This document shows positions 1 through 9,148 of a stretch of DNA of 64,000 nt, in pieces. How positions within the stretch are numbered: the stretch's first letter is position 1; every line of letters begins with the position of its first letter. Source of the stretch: Streptantibioticus cattleyicolor NRRL 8057 = DSM 46488. Its GTDB lineage: Bacteria; Actinomycetota; Actinomycetes; Streptomycetales; Streptomycetaceae. The notes beneath the pieces were generated by a model, which was not told the origin of the DNA, made no database searches, and saw only the letters and a program-made list of their open reading frames with translations. The stretch covers positions 3,224,001-3,288,000 of the forward strand of contig NC_017586.1 in the NCBI RefSeq assembly GCF_000240165.1, given 5' to 3'. The translations under genes and the position numbers were made by a program.

Positions 1-1
1 C

Positions 2-718
2 ACCGACGACTACCGCGGCATGCTGGCCAACCTCTCCTTCACGCTCTCGCTGTACAGCGGCCAGATGTGCACCACGACGCAGAACCTGCTGATACCGCGG
101 GACGGCATCACCACCGACGCCGGCCACAAGTCCTACGACGAGGTGGTGGCCGACCTCGCGGCGGCGTTGCAGGGTCTGCTCGGCGACGACCAGCGGGCCT
201 GCGCGCTGCTCGGCGCCCTGGTCAACCCGCAGGTGCGGGAGCGGCTGGAGGCGGCGCCGTCGCTGGGCGAGGTGGCCCTGTCCTCGCGGGCCGTGGCCCA
301 CCCGGAGTTCCCGGACGCGGTGGTGCGCACCCCGGTGCTGATCTCCCTCGACGGTGCCAAGCCGGACGCCGAGGCGGCGTACCTGTCCGAGTGCTTCGGC
401 CCGGTGTCCTTCGCGGTGGCCGTCGACTCGACGGCGGACGCGATCGCGCTGCTGCGCCGCACCATCCGCGACAAGGGCGTGATGACGGTGGGCGCGTACA
501 CCACCTCGGCGGAGGTGGAGCGGGCGGTGGAGGAGGTCTGCCTGGAGGAGTCGGCCAACCTGTCGCTCAACCTGACCGGCGGGGTCTACGTCAACCAGAC
601 GGCCGCGTTCGCCGACTTCCACGGCACCGGCGGCAACCCGGCGGCCAACGCCTCGCTGTGCGACGGCGCCTTCGTGGCGGGCCGGTTCCGCACGGTGGAG
701 GTGCGCCGGCCGGAGTGA
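2..718 (+). CDS. paaN: PaaN, phenylacetate-degradation aldehyde dehydrogenase (3' part)
   Basis: The gene enters from the left edge, so only the last 238 residues are present. The visible part is the C-terminal half of an aldehyde-dehydrogenase-fold protein. GQMCTTTQN near residue 21 of the fragment fits the loop carrying the catalytic cysteine, and the end (GTGGNPAANASLCDG) is characteristic of PaaN rather than generic ALDHs. PaaN is assigned to aerobic phenylacetyl-CoA catabolism, oxidising the semialdehyde formed after ring opening (family knowledge). It is separated from paaABCDE by a minus-strand trio but points the same way. The start and promoter lie outside the window. Confidence 0.88.
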   Translation, partial: TDDYRGMLANLSFTLSLYSGQMCTTTQNLLIPRDGITTDAGHKSYDEVVADLAAALQGLLGDDQRACALLGALVNPQVRERLEAAPSLGEVALSSRAVAHPEFPDAVVRTPVLISLDGAKPDAEAAYLSECFGPVSFAVAVDSTADAIALLRRTIRDKGVMTVGAYTTSAEVERAVEEVCLEESANLSLNLTGGVYVNQTAAFADFHGTGGNPAANASLCDGAFVAGRFRTVEVRRPE

Positions 719-770
719 GGCGGATCCGGTCCCGTCCGGCGTCCGGTCCGGCCGGGCGGGGCCGCCGCGC

Positions 771-1433
771 TCAGATCCGCGCGTACCGCTGGATCCAGGC
801 GTGCATGGCGATCGCCGCCGCCGCGCCCGCGTTGATCGAACGGGTCGAGCCGAACTGGGCGATCGAGCAGACCATGGCGGCGTGCTTGCGCGCCTCCTCG
901 GTCAGCCCCGGGCCCTCCTGGCCGAACAGGAGCATGCAGCGCCGCGGCAGGACGGTGGTCTCCAGCGGGACGGCCCCGGGCAGGTTGTCGATCCCGACGA
1001 TGGGCACGTCCTGCCCGGCCGCCCATTCGGCCAGCGACAGCACGTCCTCGTGGTGGCGCAGGTGCTGGTAGCGGTCGGTGACCATGGCACCGCGCCGGTT
1101 CCAGCGGCGACGGCCGACGATGTGCACCTCCTTGGCCGCGAAGGCGTTGGCGGTGCGCACCACGGAACCGATGTTGAAGTCGTGGCTCCAGTTCTCCACG
1201 GCGACGTGGAAGTCGTGGCGGCGGGTGTCGAGGTCGGCGACGATCGCCTCCCGCGTCCAGTACCGGTACCTGTCGACGACGTTGCGGCGGTCGCCCGCGG
1301 CCAGCAGGGCGGGGTCGTAGCGGGGATCGTCCGGCCAGGGCTCCGGGTGGGGGCCGACCCCGACCTGCGGCCCGAACCCGTCGTCGTACTGCGCCGGCAG
1401 CTCGGCGGCCGTCCGGTCCTCGGTGGTGCTCAC
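771..1433 (-). CDS. TrmH/SpoU-family RNA 2'-O-methyltransferase
   Basis: The 220-residue product has the three SPOUT motifs in order: NIGSVVRTANAF, LLFGQEGPGLTEE and FGSTRSINAGAAAAIAMHAW near the C-terminus. Such enzymes use S-adenosylmethionine to methylate ribose 2'-OH in tRNA or rRNA through a trefoil-knot active site. The exact target cannot be told. The GTG start at 1433 overlaps the stop of the upstream HTTM gene by four bases (GTGA), so translation is probably coupled. The reading frame stays open further upstream, but that part overlaps the HTTM gene and has shadow composition. It converges on paaN with a 52-base gap. Confidence 0.88.
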   Translation of the reverse strand: MSTTEDRTAAELPAQYDDGFGPQVGVGPHPEPWPDDPRYDPALLAAGDRRNVVDRYRYWTREAIVADLDTRRHDFHVAVENWSHDFNIGSVVRTANAFAAKEVHIVGRRRWNRRGAMVTDRYQHLRHHEDVLSLAEWAAGQDVPIVGIDNLPGAVPLETTVLPRRCMLLFGQEGPGLTEEARKHAAMVCSIAQFGSTRSINAGAAAAIAMHAWIQRYARI

Positions 1434-2716
1434 CCCACGAGGGTAGAGGGTCGCCCCGGCAGCGGGTCGGGGCGGCGCTTCACCCGCAGCAGCCGGCCGG
1501 CCCGGTCGGCGACCCAGCGCAGGAAGCCGGTGGGCAGGAAGACGGCGTCGGCCGCGATCATCGCCAGCGAGAAGAAGGGGAGCCCCAGCACCACGGCGAT
1601 CGCGGCGTGCTCGCACATCATCAGCACGAGCAGCACGTTCTTCACGGTGCGGTTGAAGAGCGTGAAGGGGAAGGCCACCTGCACGATCACGGTGCCGTAG
1701 GAGATCAGCATGATCATCAGGCCGCTGGTGGAGAGCAGGTGGGACAGGCCGGGCCAGGGGGTGAAGTCGTGCAGCCACAGCGGGTAGTACACCGCGGTGC
1801 CGTCCTCCCACCGCGACCCCTGGATCTTGTACCAGCCGGCCGTGGAGTAGATCAGGCAGACCTCGACCACGACGACGAGCATCGCCCCGGCGTGCACCAG
1901 GTTGGCGATCATGTCCAGTACGGTGCGCGGCTCGCCGGGGGCGTAACGGCGTACCAGCCACCACACGGCGGGCAGCAGCTGGGCGGTCCACAGGAGCACC
2001 GCCCACCCGGTGTCCAGCAGGCCGAGCGCGCTGACGGTCGCCAGGGCGGCGGCCGTCAGGAGCCACAGCGCGATCCCGGTCCGGTCGCGGTCGTCGGTGG
2101 TACCGGCCGCCGCGAGCCGCCGGGCGCGCCGGGCGTCCAGCGACCACACCCGGCCGCAGCGGGTGAAGACCAGGTAGATCGACATGATGTGCACCACGTT
2201 GTCGCCGCCGTCACCCATGAACACGCTGCGGTTCTGGAGCGACAGGACGCCGATCATGAAGAGCACGGAGGCGGTACGGGTGCGCCAGCCGAGCAGCAGC
2301 ATCACGCTCGCGGCGATCGCGCCGTGGTAGACGATCTGGAACCAGACGCCGCTGCTGGACCACATCAGCGCGGTGAAGGCGTCGTTGGTGCCGATCAGGG
2401 TGTGCGCCAGGTCCCAGCCCCACGGGCTGTGCGGGCCGTACAGCTCGGCGCGGTGCGGCCACTCGCGCAGCAGGAAGACCAGCCAGGTGAAGGTGAAGCC
2501 GATGCGTATCACGGCGGACTGGTAGGGGGCGACCACGGCGCCGGTGACCTTGGCCAGCCCGGTGGTGACGGCCCGGTCCGCTGCGCGCCGCAGGCCGGTG
2601 AAGGGCGACGGTACGGGGGCGTCGGCCGCCGTCCGGCCGGGGGCTGCCGCGGTGGCGGACGCGGGGACGGATCCGGCGCCGTCCGGGCGTTCGGCGGTGG
2701 CGGGCTGTCGGGTCAC
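1430..2716 (-). CDS. HTTM-domain multi-pass membrane protein (vitamin K gamma-carboxylase-like)
   Basis: The 428-residue protein has a short disordered N-terminus (about 45 residues) and then many hydrophobic helices. The region from about residue 65 (VIRIGFTFTWLVFLLREWPHR, then GGDNVVHIMSIYLVFTRCG) looks like the HTTM (horizontally transferred transmembrane) domain shared with vitamin K-dependent gamma-glutamyl carboxylase. The carboxylase's large C-terminal lumenal domain is absent. GTG at 2716 overlaps the DUF5819 stop (GTGA), and the 3' end overlaps the methyltransferase start. The three genes therefore look like one coupled operon. The biochemical function of bacterial HTTM-only proteins is unsettled. 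Assignment to the family is good, activity is unknown. Confidence 0.8.
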   Translation of the reverse strand: MTRQPATAERPDGAGSVPASATAAAPGRTAADAPVPSPFTGLRRAADRAVTTGLAKVTGAVVAPYQSAVIRIGFTFTWLVFLLREWPHRAELYGPHSPWGWDLAHTLIGTNDAFTALMWSSSGVWFQIVYHGAIAASVMLLLGWRTRTASVLFMIGVLSLQNRSVFMGDGGDNVVHIMSIYLVFTRCGRVWSLDARRARRLAAAGTTDDRDRTGIALWLLTAAALATVSALGLLDTGWAVLLWTAQLLPAVWWLVRRYAPGEPRTVLDMIANLVHAGAMLVVVVEVCLIYSTAGWYKIQGSRWEDGTAVYYPLWLHDFTPWPGLSHLLSTSGLMIMLISYGTVIVQVAFPFTLFNRTVKNVLLVLMMCEHAAIAVVLGLPFFSLAMIAADAVFLPTGFLRWVADRAGRLLRVKRRPDPLPGRPSTLVG

Positions 2717-3603
2717 TTGAAGTCCTCGTCGGTCACGGCCCACCAGGGCGCTACGTGGTAGGTGGTGCTGGTGTCCACGCGCTCGGTGCTCCACGGGGGC
2801 GCCGGCACGTTGCTGACGGCGGAGCGCACCTGGACGCGGTGGACGGCGCCGCCGTTGAGGCGGGGGCCGAACCGGTGGGCCACGATCCGCCGGACGTAGG
2901 CGGTGGACAGGTCGCCGCGTACGCCGACCGGCCGGCCCTGGTTGTCGTGCGAGTCGGTGAAGAACATCCACGCCCGCCGCAGTTCGTTCTGGGCGGTGTG
3001 GCTGGGCAGCGGGTCGTGCCGGATCCGCGCGAGGTCCATCGCCGTCAGGTCGACCCAGCCGGTGGTGCGCACGGTGCCGTCCGGCAGCCACACCTCGGCG
3101 CGCGCCTGGATGTCGGTGTTCTGCTGCACCGGGTTGGGCGCGAAGAGCTTCCAGTTCTGTTCGAACTCGGGGTAGATGTAGCCGTTGACCTGGGCGGCGT
3201 GCGTCTGCGAGACGGTGTTCGCCGGGGCGATGTGCAGGAAGACCATCGCGCAGTGCACCGCGGCGCCGACCACCACGGCCGCCACGGCGAGCGCGAGGAC
3301 GATCCGCGAGCCGATGGAGAGCCCGGCTATGGCGCCGGCCCCGTCGTCGGGGGCCGCCTCGCCGGAGGGCGCCTGGTCGGGTGCCGTCCCGTCGTCGGGG
3401 GACGCGTCGCCCGCGGGGTCGTCCTGGCCGCTGCCGTCGGCCGGCCGGCCGTCGTCGGAGGCGTGGGGAGCCGGTTCGCCGACGGCTCCGGCGCGGCCGG
3501 GGGCGTCCTGGGGAACGGGTCCGGCCGGGGGGTTCCCCGTACCGCCGCCCGGGCCCGCCTTCGCCGCGCTGTCCTCCGCCGCCCTGTCCTCGGGTGGCTC
3601 CAT
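2713..3603 (-). CDS. DUF5819-type membrane-anchored protein, partner of HTTM protein
   Basis: The 296-residue protein starts with about 95 residues rich in Pro, Gly, Ala and Asp (disordered, cytoplasmic). One transmembrane helix follows (IVLALAVAAVVVGAAVHCAM, about residues 100-122), then a soluble extracytoplasmic domain with W-KLFAPNP and DLARIRHDPLPSH. This layout fits DUF5819, which in actinobacteria sits next to HTTM proteins (recalled association, not searched). It is the first gene of the DUF5819-HTTM-methyltransferase operon. ATG at 3603 lies about 180 bases from the divergent paaA start. I infer a heteromeric membrane complex with the HTTM protein. Confidence 0.72.
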   Translation of the reverse strand: MEPPEDRAAEDSAAKAGPGGGTGNPPAGPVPQDAPGRAGAVGEPAPHASDDGRPADGSGQDDPAGDASPDDGTAPDQAPSGEAAPDDGAGAIAGLSIGSRIVLALAVAAVVVGAAVHCAMVFLHIAPANTVSQTHAAQVNGYIYPEFEQNWKLFAPNPVQQNTDIQARAEVWLPDGTVRTTGWVDLTAMDLARIRHDPLPSHTAQNELRRAWMFFTDSHDNQGRPVGVRGDLSTAYVRRIVAHRFGPRLNGGAVHRVQVRSAVSNVPAPPWSTERVDTSTTYHVAPWWAVTDEDFK

Positions 3604-3693
3604 GTCGTTCCCCGTCTCCTCGCCTGCGCCGTACGCACCGGAACGGTACTCATGCCGCCGTCCGCAGGACAGCCGTAGCGGGTTCTTCCCGAG

Positions 3694-3702
3694 TTATCCA
3701 CA
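3694..3702. other. Single perfect DnaA box (TTATCCACA)
   Basis: The 9-mer TTATCCACA lies in the divergent region between the DUF5819 gene and paaA, 17 bases upstream of the paaA -35 hexamer. It is isolated, so chance or titration is as likely as regulation. Confidence 0.4.
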
Positions 3703-3718
3703 GGCCCGGGAATCCGCC

Positions 3719-3764
3719 TTGACACCCGCGCCGAGGCGACCGACGATTGAACCGAACGGTCGGT
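3719..3764 (+). promoter_or_regulatory. paaA promoter with PaaR-like operator
   Basis: A consensus -35 TTGACA (3719-3724) is followed after 17 bases by GACGAT (3742-3747) as -10. Directly downstream lies ACCGAACGGTCGGT (3751-3764). It fits the ACCG-NN-CG-NN-CGGT core reported for PaaR, a TetR-family phenylacetyl-CoA-responsive repressor. Its position over the likely transcription start suits repression. No paaR gene is in the window. Confidence 0.6.
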
Positions 3765-3785
3765 CGGGAGCAGGGAGGCTTCTGT

Positions 3786-4768
<983 letters not shown>

Positions 4769-4772
<4 letters not shown>

Positions 4773-5053
4773 CCGCCGACTGGCCGCTGTGGGAGGTCTT
4801 CGTACGCAGCAGGCGCGGGCTGAGCCACAGCCACGCCGGGAGCCTGCACGCCCCGGACGCCGAGATGGCGCTGCGCAACGCCCGTGACCTGTTCACCCGG
4901 CGCGGCGAGGGGGTCTCCATCTGGGTGGTGCCGGCCGACCGGATCACCGCCTCCTCGCCGGACGAGAAGGACCCGTTCTTCGAACCCGCCGCCGACAAGC
5001 CCTACCGCCACCCGACCTTCTACCGGATCCCCGAGGGGGTGGAACACCTGTGA
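4769..5053 (+). CDS. paaB: PaaB, subunit of phenylacetyl-CoA epoxidase
   Basis: The 94-residue protein has the PaaB hallmarks [30 protein letters not shown] and the C-terminal [17 protein letters not shown]. PaaB is a small non-catalytic subunit that bridges PaaAC heterodimers with the reductase in the multicomponent epoxidase. It overlaps paaA by ATGA and paaC by GTGA, so the three are translationally coupled, as expected for subunits made in fixed ratio. Confidence 0.95.
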
Positions 5054-5781
5054 CCGCGCTCGCCGGACTCACCCCGCTGCACCGGGCCGCCGTCACGCTG
5101 GGCGACGACGTCCTGGTCCTCTCCCACCGGCTGGGCGAGTGGGCCGGGCACGCCCCGGTGCTGGAGGAGGAGGTGGCGCTGGCCAACATCGCGCTCGACC
5201 TGCTCGGCCAGGCCCGCTTCCTGTACTCGATCGCCGGTGACGAGGACGGCTTCGCCTTCCGGCGCGACGAACGCGACTTCCGCAACGTGCAGTTGGTGGA
5301 GCACCCCAACGGCGACTTCGCGGAGACCATCGCCCGGCAGCTGTTCTTCTCCGTCCACCACGAGCTGCTCCACCGCGAACTGGAGCGGGGCGAGGGCGAG
5401 TTGGCGGCGCTGGCGGCCAAGGCCGTCAAGGAGGTGGCCTACCACCGGGACCACGCCGTGCAATGGACGCTGCGCCTGGGCGACGGCACGGAGGAGAGCC
5501 ACACCCGGATGCAGCGCGCGGTGGACGGCCTGTGGCGTTACACCGGCGAGCTGTTCGAGCCGGTCGAGGGGCTGCCGGTGGAGACGGCGGCGTTGCGCGA
5601 GCCGTGGCTGGCCACGGTCGGCGACGTGCTGCGGGAGGCCACCTTGCGGATGCCGGAGGGGCCCGACCGGGTGGCGTGGGCCGCCGGAGCGGGCCGCCAG
5701 GGGATACACACCGAGCCGTTCGGCCGGATGCTCGCCGAGATGCAGCACCTGCACCGCGCCCACCCGGGGGCGTCGTGGTGA
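5050..5781 (+). CDS. paaC: PaaC, structural subunit of phenylacetyl-CoA epoxidase
   Basis: The 243-residue helical protein is homologous in fold to PaaA but serves as its structural partner. The N-terminal segment HRLGEWAGHAPVLEEEVALANIALDLLGQAR and the later KEVAYHRDHAVQWTLRLGDGT are characteristic PaaC stretches. It stabilises PaaA and helps form the substrate pocket (family knowledge). GTG 5050 overlaps the paaB stop, and the paaC stop overlaps the paaD GTG. Confidence 0.94.
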   Translation: MTALAGLTPLHRAAVTLGDDVLVLSHRLGEWAGHAPVLEEEVALANIALDLLGQARFLYSIAGDEDGFAFRRDERDFRNVQLVEHPNGDFAETIARQLFFSVHHELLHRELERGEGELAALAAKAVKEVAYHRDHAVQWTLRLGDGTEESHTRMQRAVDGLWRYTGELFEPVEGLPVETAALREPWLATVGDVLREATLRMPEGPDRVAWAAGAGRQGIHTEPFGRMLAEMQHLHRAHPGASW

Positions 5782-6323
5782 CCGCCGGCCGCGCCCCGGC
5801 CGCCGACGCCGCCCGGCAGGGCGCCGGCTCCCCGGCGGACGGCGTCCCGGAGGCCGAGCTGCGCCGGGTGGCCGGCGAGGTGCCCGACCCCGAGCTGCCC
5901 ATGGTCACCCTGGCGGAGCTGGGCGTCCTGCGGGACGTGCGGGTGCTCGGGCCGGGCCGCGTGGAGGTGGAGCTGACCCCCACCTACACCGGCTGCCCGG
6001 CGATCGAGGTGATGGCGGCCGACGTGACGCGGCGGCTGCGCGAGCGCGGGGTCACCGAGGTGGCGGTACGCACCGTGCTGTCGCCGCCGTGGACCACGGA
6101 GGCGATCAGCGCCGAGGGCCGCCGCAAGCTCGCCGAGGCCGGGATAGCCCCGCCGCGCCCCATGGCGGCGGGCGGGCCGGTGCCGGTCACGCTGTCGGTG
6201 CGCTGCCCGCACTGCGGCTCGCTGGACACCACGCTGCTCAGCCGGTTCTCGTCCACCGCCTGCAAGGCGCTGCGCCGTTGCGAGAGCTGCCGCGAACCCT
6301 TCGACCACTTCAAGGAGTTGTGA
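5778..6323 (+). CDS. paaD: PaaD, iron-sulfur maturation protein for the epoxidase
   Basis: The 181-residue product has an N-terminal MIP18/DUF59-type domain (EVPDPELPMVTLAELGVL and PTYTGCPAIEVM) and a C-terminal four-cysteine module (CPHCG ... CESC) that probably binds metal. PaaD is needed for epoxidase function and is thought to mature the Fe-S or diiron components, probably for PaaE. The GTG start at 5778 overlaps paaC by four bases. A neighbouring in-frame GTG at 5775 is an alternative. The first 25 residues are low-complexity. Confidence 0.92.
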   Translation: MTAGRAPAADAARQGAGSPADGVPEAELRRVAGEVPDPELPMVTLAELGVLRDVRVLGPGRVEVELTPTYTGCPAIEVMAADVTRRLRERGVTEVAVRTVLSPPWTTEAISAEGRRKLAEAGIAPPRPMAAGGPVPVTLSVRCPHCGSLDTTLLSRFSSTACKALRRCESCREPFDHFKEL

Positions 6324-7516
6324 TGCCGACGGCCCGCCACGCCGCCTTCCATCCGCTTCGGGTCCACGAGGTGGAGCGGCTCACCGATGACGCGGTGGCC
6401 GTCACCTTCGACGTGCCGCCCGAGTTGCGGGCCGCCTACCGCTTCCGGCCCGGGCAGCACATCACCGTGCGGCGCCGTACCACGGTGCCCGGTCCGCACG
6501 GCTCGGCCACGGGCAGCGAGATACGCCGCACCTACTCGGTGTGCGACCCGGCGCCCGCCGCGGAGGGGCCGCGGCGGCTGCGGATCGGGGTGCGCCTGGT
6601 GGAGGGCGGCGAGTTCTCGACCTACGCGCTCAAGGAGCTGTCGGCGGGGGACGTGCTGGAGGTGATGACGCCGGCCGGGCGGTTCACCCTGGACACCGCG
6701 CAGGCCAGGGCCGGGCTGGCGGCGGCGGAGGTCACGGAGGAGGCCACCGGGACGGCCGCCGGGCGCGGTGACGGCGGGGCGCGGCGCGGCGGGCGGTACG
6801 CCGCGGTCGTCGGGGGCAGCGGGATCACCCCGGTGCTGTCGATCGCGGCCACGGTGCTCGAAGGCCGGCCGGACACCCGGTTCTGCCTGATACGCAGCGA
6901 CCGGACGGCCGGGTCGGCGATGTTCGTGGACGAGGTGGCCGACCTCAAGGACCGTTACCCGGCACGGTTCCAGCTGGTGCACGTGCTCTCCCGGGAGGTG
7001 CAGCAGGCGGGGGTGGACTCCGGCCGGCTGGACGAGGGCCGGCTGACCGGGCTGCTCCCGGCGCTGCTGGACACCGCTTCGGTGGACGCCTGGTTCCTGT
7101 GCGGGCCGCACGGGCTGGTGGCGGGCGCCGAGCGGGCGCTGCACCGGCTCGGGGTCGCCCCGGAGCGGGTGCACCAGGAGATCTTCCATGTGGCGGACGA
7201 GGGGTCGGCCACGGCACCGGCGCGGGAGCGCGGCGGCCCGGTCGGCACGGTACGGGCGGTCCTCGACGGCCGGGCCGGGAGCTGGCCGGCCCGGGAGGGC
7301 GAGTCGGTGCTGGAGACGGTGCTGCGCAACCGGGCCGACGCGCCGTACGCCTGCAAGGGCGGGGTGTGCGGCACCTGCCGGGCCCGGCTGCTCGGCGGCG
7401 AGGTGCGCATGGACCGCAACTTCGCGCTGGAGCAGACCGAGATCGACGCGGGTTACGTGCTGGCCTGCCAGTCCCACCCGGTCACCGAGGAGGTCGAGCT
7501 GGACTTCGACGCGTGA
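6323..7516 (+). CDS. paaE: PaaE, ferredoxin-NADP reductase component of the epoxidase
   Basis: The 397-residue electron-transfer subunit passes NADPH electrons to the PaaA diiron centre. The modules are in the usual order. The FAD-binding part has RPGQHITVRR and RTYSVC, the NAD(P)-binding part has GGSGITPVLS, and the C-terminal plant-type [2Fe-2S] ferredoxin has CKGGVCGTC (from about residue 344) plus a distal Cys in VLACQSHP. An alanine/glycine-rich insert of about 35 residues (roughly 130-165) separates the FAD and NAD halves and makes the protein somewhat long. The start overlaps the paaD stop by one base (TGATG). It is the last gene of the operon. Confidence 0.95.
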   Translation: MPTARHAAFHPLRVHEVERLTDDAVAVTFDVPPELRAAYRFRPGQHITVRRRTTVPGPHGSATGSEIRRTYSVCDPAPAAEGPRRLRIGVRLVEGGEFSTYALKELSAGDVLEVMTPAGRFTLDTAQARAGLAAAEVTEEATGTAAGRGDGGARRGGRYAAVVGGSGITPVLSIAATVLEGRPDTRFCLIRSDRTAGSAMFVDEVADLKDRYPARFQLVHVLSREVQQAGVDSGRLDEGRLTGLLPALLDTASVDAWFLCGPHGLVAGAERALHRLGVAPERVHQEIFHVADEGSATAPARERGGPVGTVRAVLDGRAGSWPAREGESVLETVLRNRADAPYACKGGVCGTCRARLLGGEVRMDRNFALEQTEIDAGYVLACQSHPVTEEVELDFDA

Positions 7517-7587
7517 GCCCGTGACCGCGGCGGGAGCGGACGCGGCCGGGCGGGACGGCGGTGGCCGCCCGGGCTGTTCCCAGTTCG

Positions 7588-7601
7588 TAGAACCTGTTCT
7601 A
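7588..7601. promoter_or_regulatory. KstR-type operator palindrome
   Basis: TAGAAC-CT-GTTCTA is a perfect 14-bp palindrome that fits the TNNAACNNGTTNNA core of KstR, the TetR-family repressor of steroid and related catabolism in actinobacteria. It lies 44 bases upstream of the acyl-CoA dehydrogenase start. A second weak inverted repeat, CTGAC-N5-GTCAG, follows at 7604-7618. Confidence 0.55.
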
Positions 7602-7644
7602 ACCTGACGCCCTGTCAGTTCAGGGGCGGCGGGAGGGACGGGCC

Positions 7645-8796
7645 GTGGACTTCAGCTTCAGCGAGGAGCAGCAGGCGGCGCGGGAGGCGGCCCGAGGGGT
7701 CTTCTCCTCGGTGGCCCCGGACGCGGTGCCGAGTCCGGTGGCCGCCGCGGGGCCGGTGGCCGACGACTTCGACCGGCCGCTGTGGCGGCGGCTGGCCGAG
7801 GCCGACCTGGTGGGCCTGGTGACCGGCCCGGAGTACGGCGGTGCGGGGCTCGACCCGATCGCGCTGTGCCTGGTGCTCGCCGAGGCGGGCGGGGTGCTGG
7901 CCAGGGTCCCGCTGCTGGAGACCGGCGCGGCGGCGCTGGCCCTCCAGCGGTACGCGCCCGACGAGCTGCGCCAGTCGCTGCTGCCCGAGGTGGGCCGGGG
8001 CGGGACGGTCCTCACCGTCGCCGCCGCCGGGCGCACCGGCCACGAGCCCGCCGAACGCGCCGTGCGCGCCCGTCCCGTACGAACGGGCGGAGGGGGCTGG
8101 CTGCTGGACGGCGTCCAGACCGCCGTTCCGTGGCCGGGGCAGGCCGATCACGTACTGGTGCCCGCGCACCCGGCGGACGACGAGGGCCGGGCGGTGCTCG
8201 CGGTGCTGCCCCGGGAGGCCGACGGGATGACCTGGGCCGACCAGCTCTCCACCAACGGCGAGCGCTACGGCGAACTCCGCCTGGAGTCGGTACGGGTGGA
8301 CGCGGGACGGATGGTGGACGCCGCCGGCGCGTGGGAGTGGCTGCGGGATCTGCTCACCGTGGGCACCTGTGCGCTGGCGCTCGGGGTCGCGCGCCAGGTC
8401 GTCCGGATGACCGGCGAATACGTGGGCAAGCGGGAGCAGTTCGGCCATCCGCTGGCCACGTTCCAGGCGGTCGCGATGCAGATGGCCGACCGGTACATCG
8501 ACACGCAGGCGATGGAGGCCACCTTGTGGCAGGCGGCCTGGCGGCTGGGGGACGGCGGCGCGACGGACGGGTTGCCGGTCGCCGCGGACGTGGCGGTGGC
8601 CAAGGTGTGGGCCTCGGACGGGGTGCGCCGGGTGACGCAGACCGCCCAGCACCTGCACGGCGGTTTCGGCGCCGACATCGACTACCCGCTCCACCGTTAC
8701 CACGCCTGGGCCAAGCAGTTGGAGCTGTCGCTGGGCCCGGCCGCGGCCCACGAGGAGGCGCTGGGCGATCTGCTGGCCGCCCACCCGCCGGCCTGA
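7645..8796 (+). CDS. Acyl-CoA dehydrogenase family protein (FadE-like)
   Basis: The 383-residue flavoprotein begins MDFSFSEEQQAARE and has the usual helical, beta and helical thirds, with REQFGHPLATFQAVAMQMAD and LHGGFGADIDYPLHRYHAWAK in the C-terminal third. The HGG-G-D-DYPLHR signature resembles the actinobacterial ACADs of cholesterol side-chain catabolism, which work as heteromers. No obvious catalytic Glu is seen in the usual GYxxEYP position, so this may be one subunit of a pair. GTG 7645 has GGGAGGGACGG upstream. The adjacent KstR-type palindrome supports lipid or steroid degradation. It is transcribed separately from the paa genes. Confidence 0.85.
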   Translation: MDFSFSEEQQAAREAARGVFSSVAPDAVPSPVAAAGPVADDFDRPLWRRLAEADLVGLVTGPEYGGAGLDPIALCLVLAEAGGVLARVPLLETGAAALALQRYAPDELRQSLLPEVGRGGTVLTVAAAGRTGHEPAERAVRARPVRTGGGGWLLDGVQTAVPWPGQADHVLVPAHPADDEGRAVLAVLPREADGMTWADQLSTNGERYGELRLESVRVDAGRMVDAAGAWEWLRDLLTVGTCALALGVARQVVRMTGEYVGKREQFGHPLATFQAVAMQMADRYIDTQAMEATLWQAAWRLGDGGATDGLPVAADVAVAKVWASDGVRRVTQTAQHLHGGFGADIDYPLHRYHAWAKQLELSLGPAAAHEEALGDLLAAHPPA

Positions 8797-9148
8797 CGCC
8801 GCCCCCGTCGACCGGTCGGTGGCCGGCTCCCCGTCCGGGCCCGGCCCGGCCCCGACGCACGGTCCCGGCCCGTGGACCCGGCTCCGGCCGCGGTCGCGGC
8901 CTTGGGCTCGGCTCTTCGGTTCCCGAGCCGGCCGGCGTCGGCCCGGCGTCAGCCCCGGTCGCGGCCCAGAGCCGGCCTTCGCCCTGTTCCTGGACCCGGT
9001 CCCGGCCCGTGGGCCCGGCCCCGATCGCCATCCCGGCCCGTGGGCCCGTACCGTTCCGGCGCTGCCCCGGCCCCGGCCCCGGCGCGGCTCGGCGCGGGCC
9101 GGGTGTGGCTCCCGGAACGTGAGGCGGGTCCAGCCCGAGCCGGCCGGT
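8797..9148. repeat. GC-rich intergenic stretch with three copies of an 18-mer
   Basis: This gap holds no credible gene. The 18-mer TCCCGGCCCGTGGRCCCG occurs at 8863-8880, 9000-9017 and 9031-9048, in an almost pure C/G background of CCCGGCCC and CGGTCCCG words. CCCGGAACGTGA-GCGGG occurs once near 9111 and again inside the hairpin at 9149-9180. It looks like expanded low-complexity DNA between convergent genes. Confidence 0.5.
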
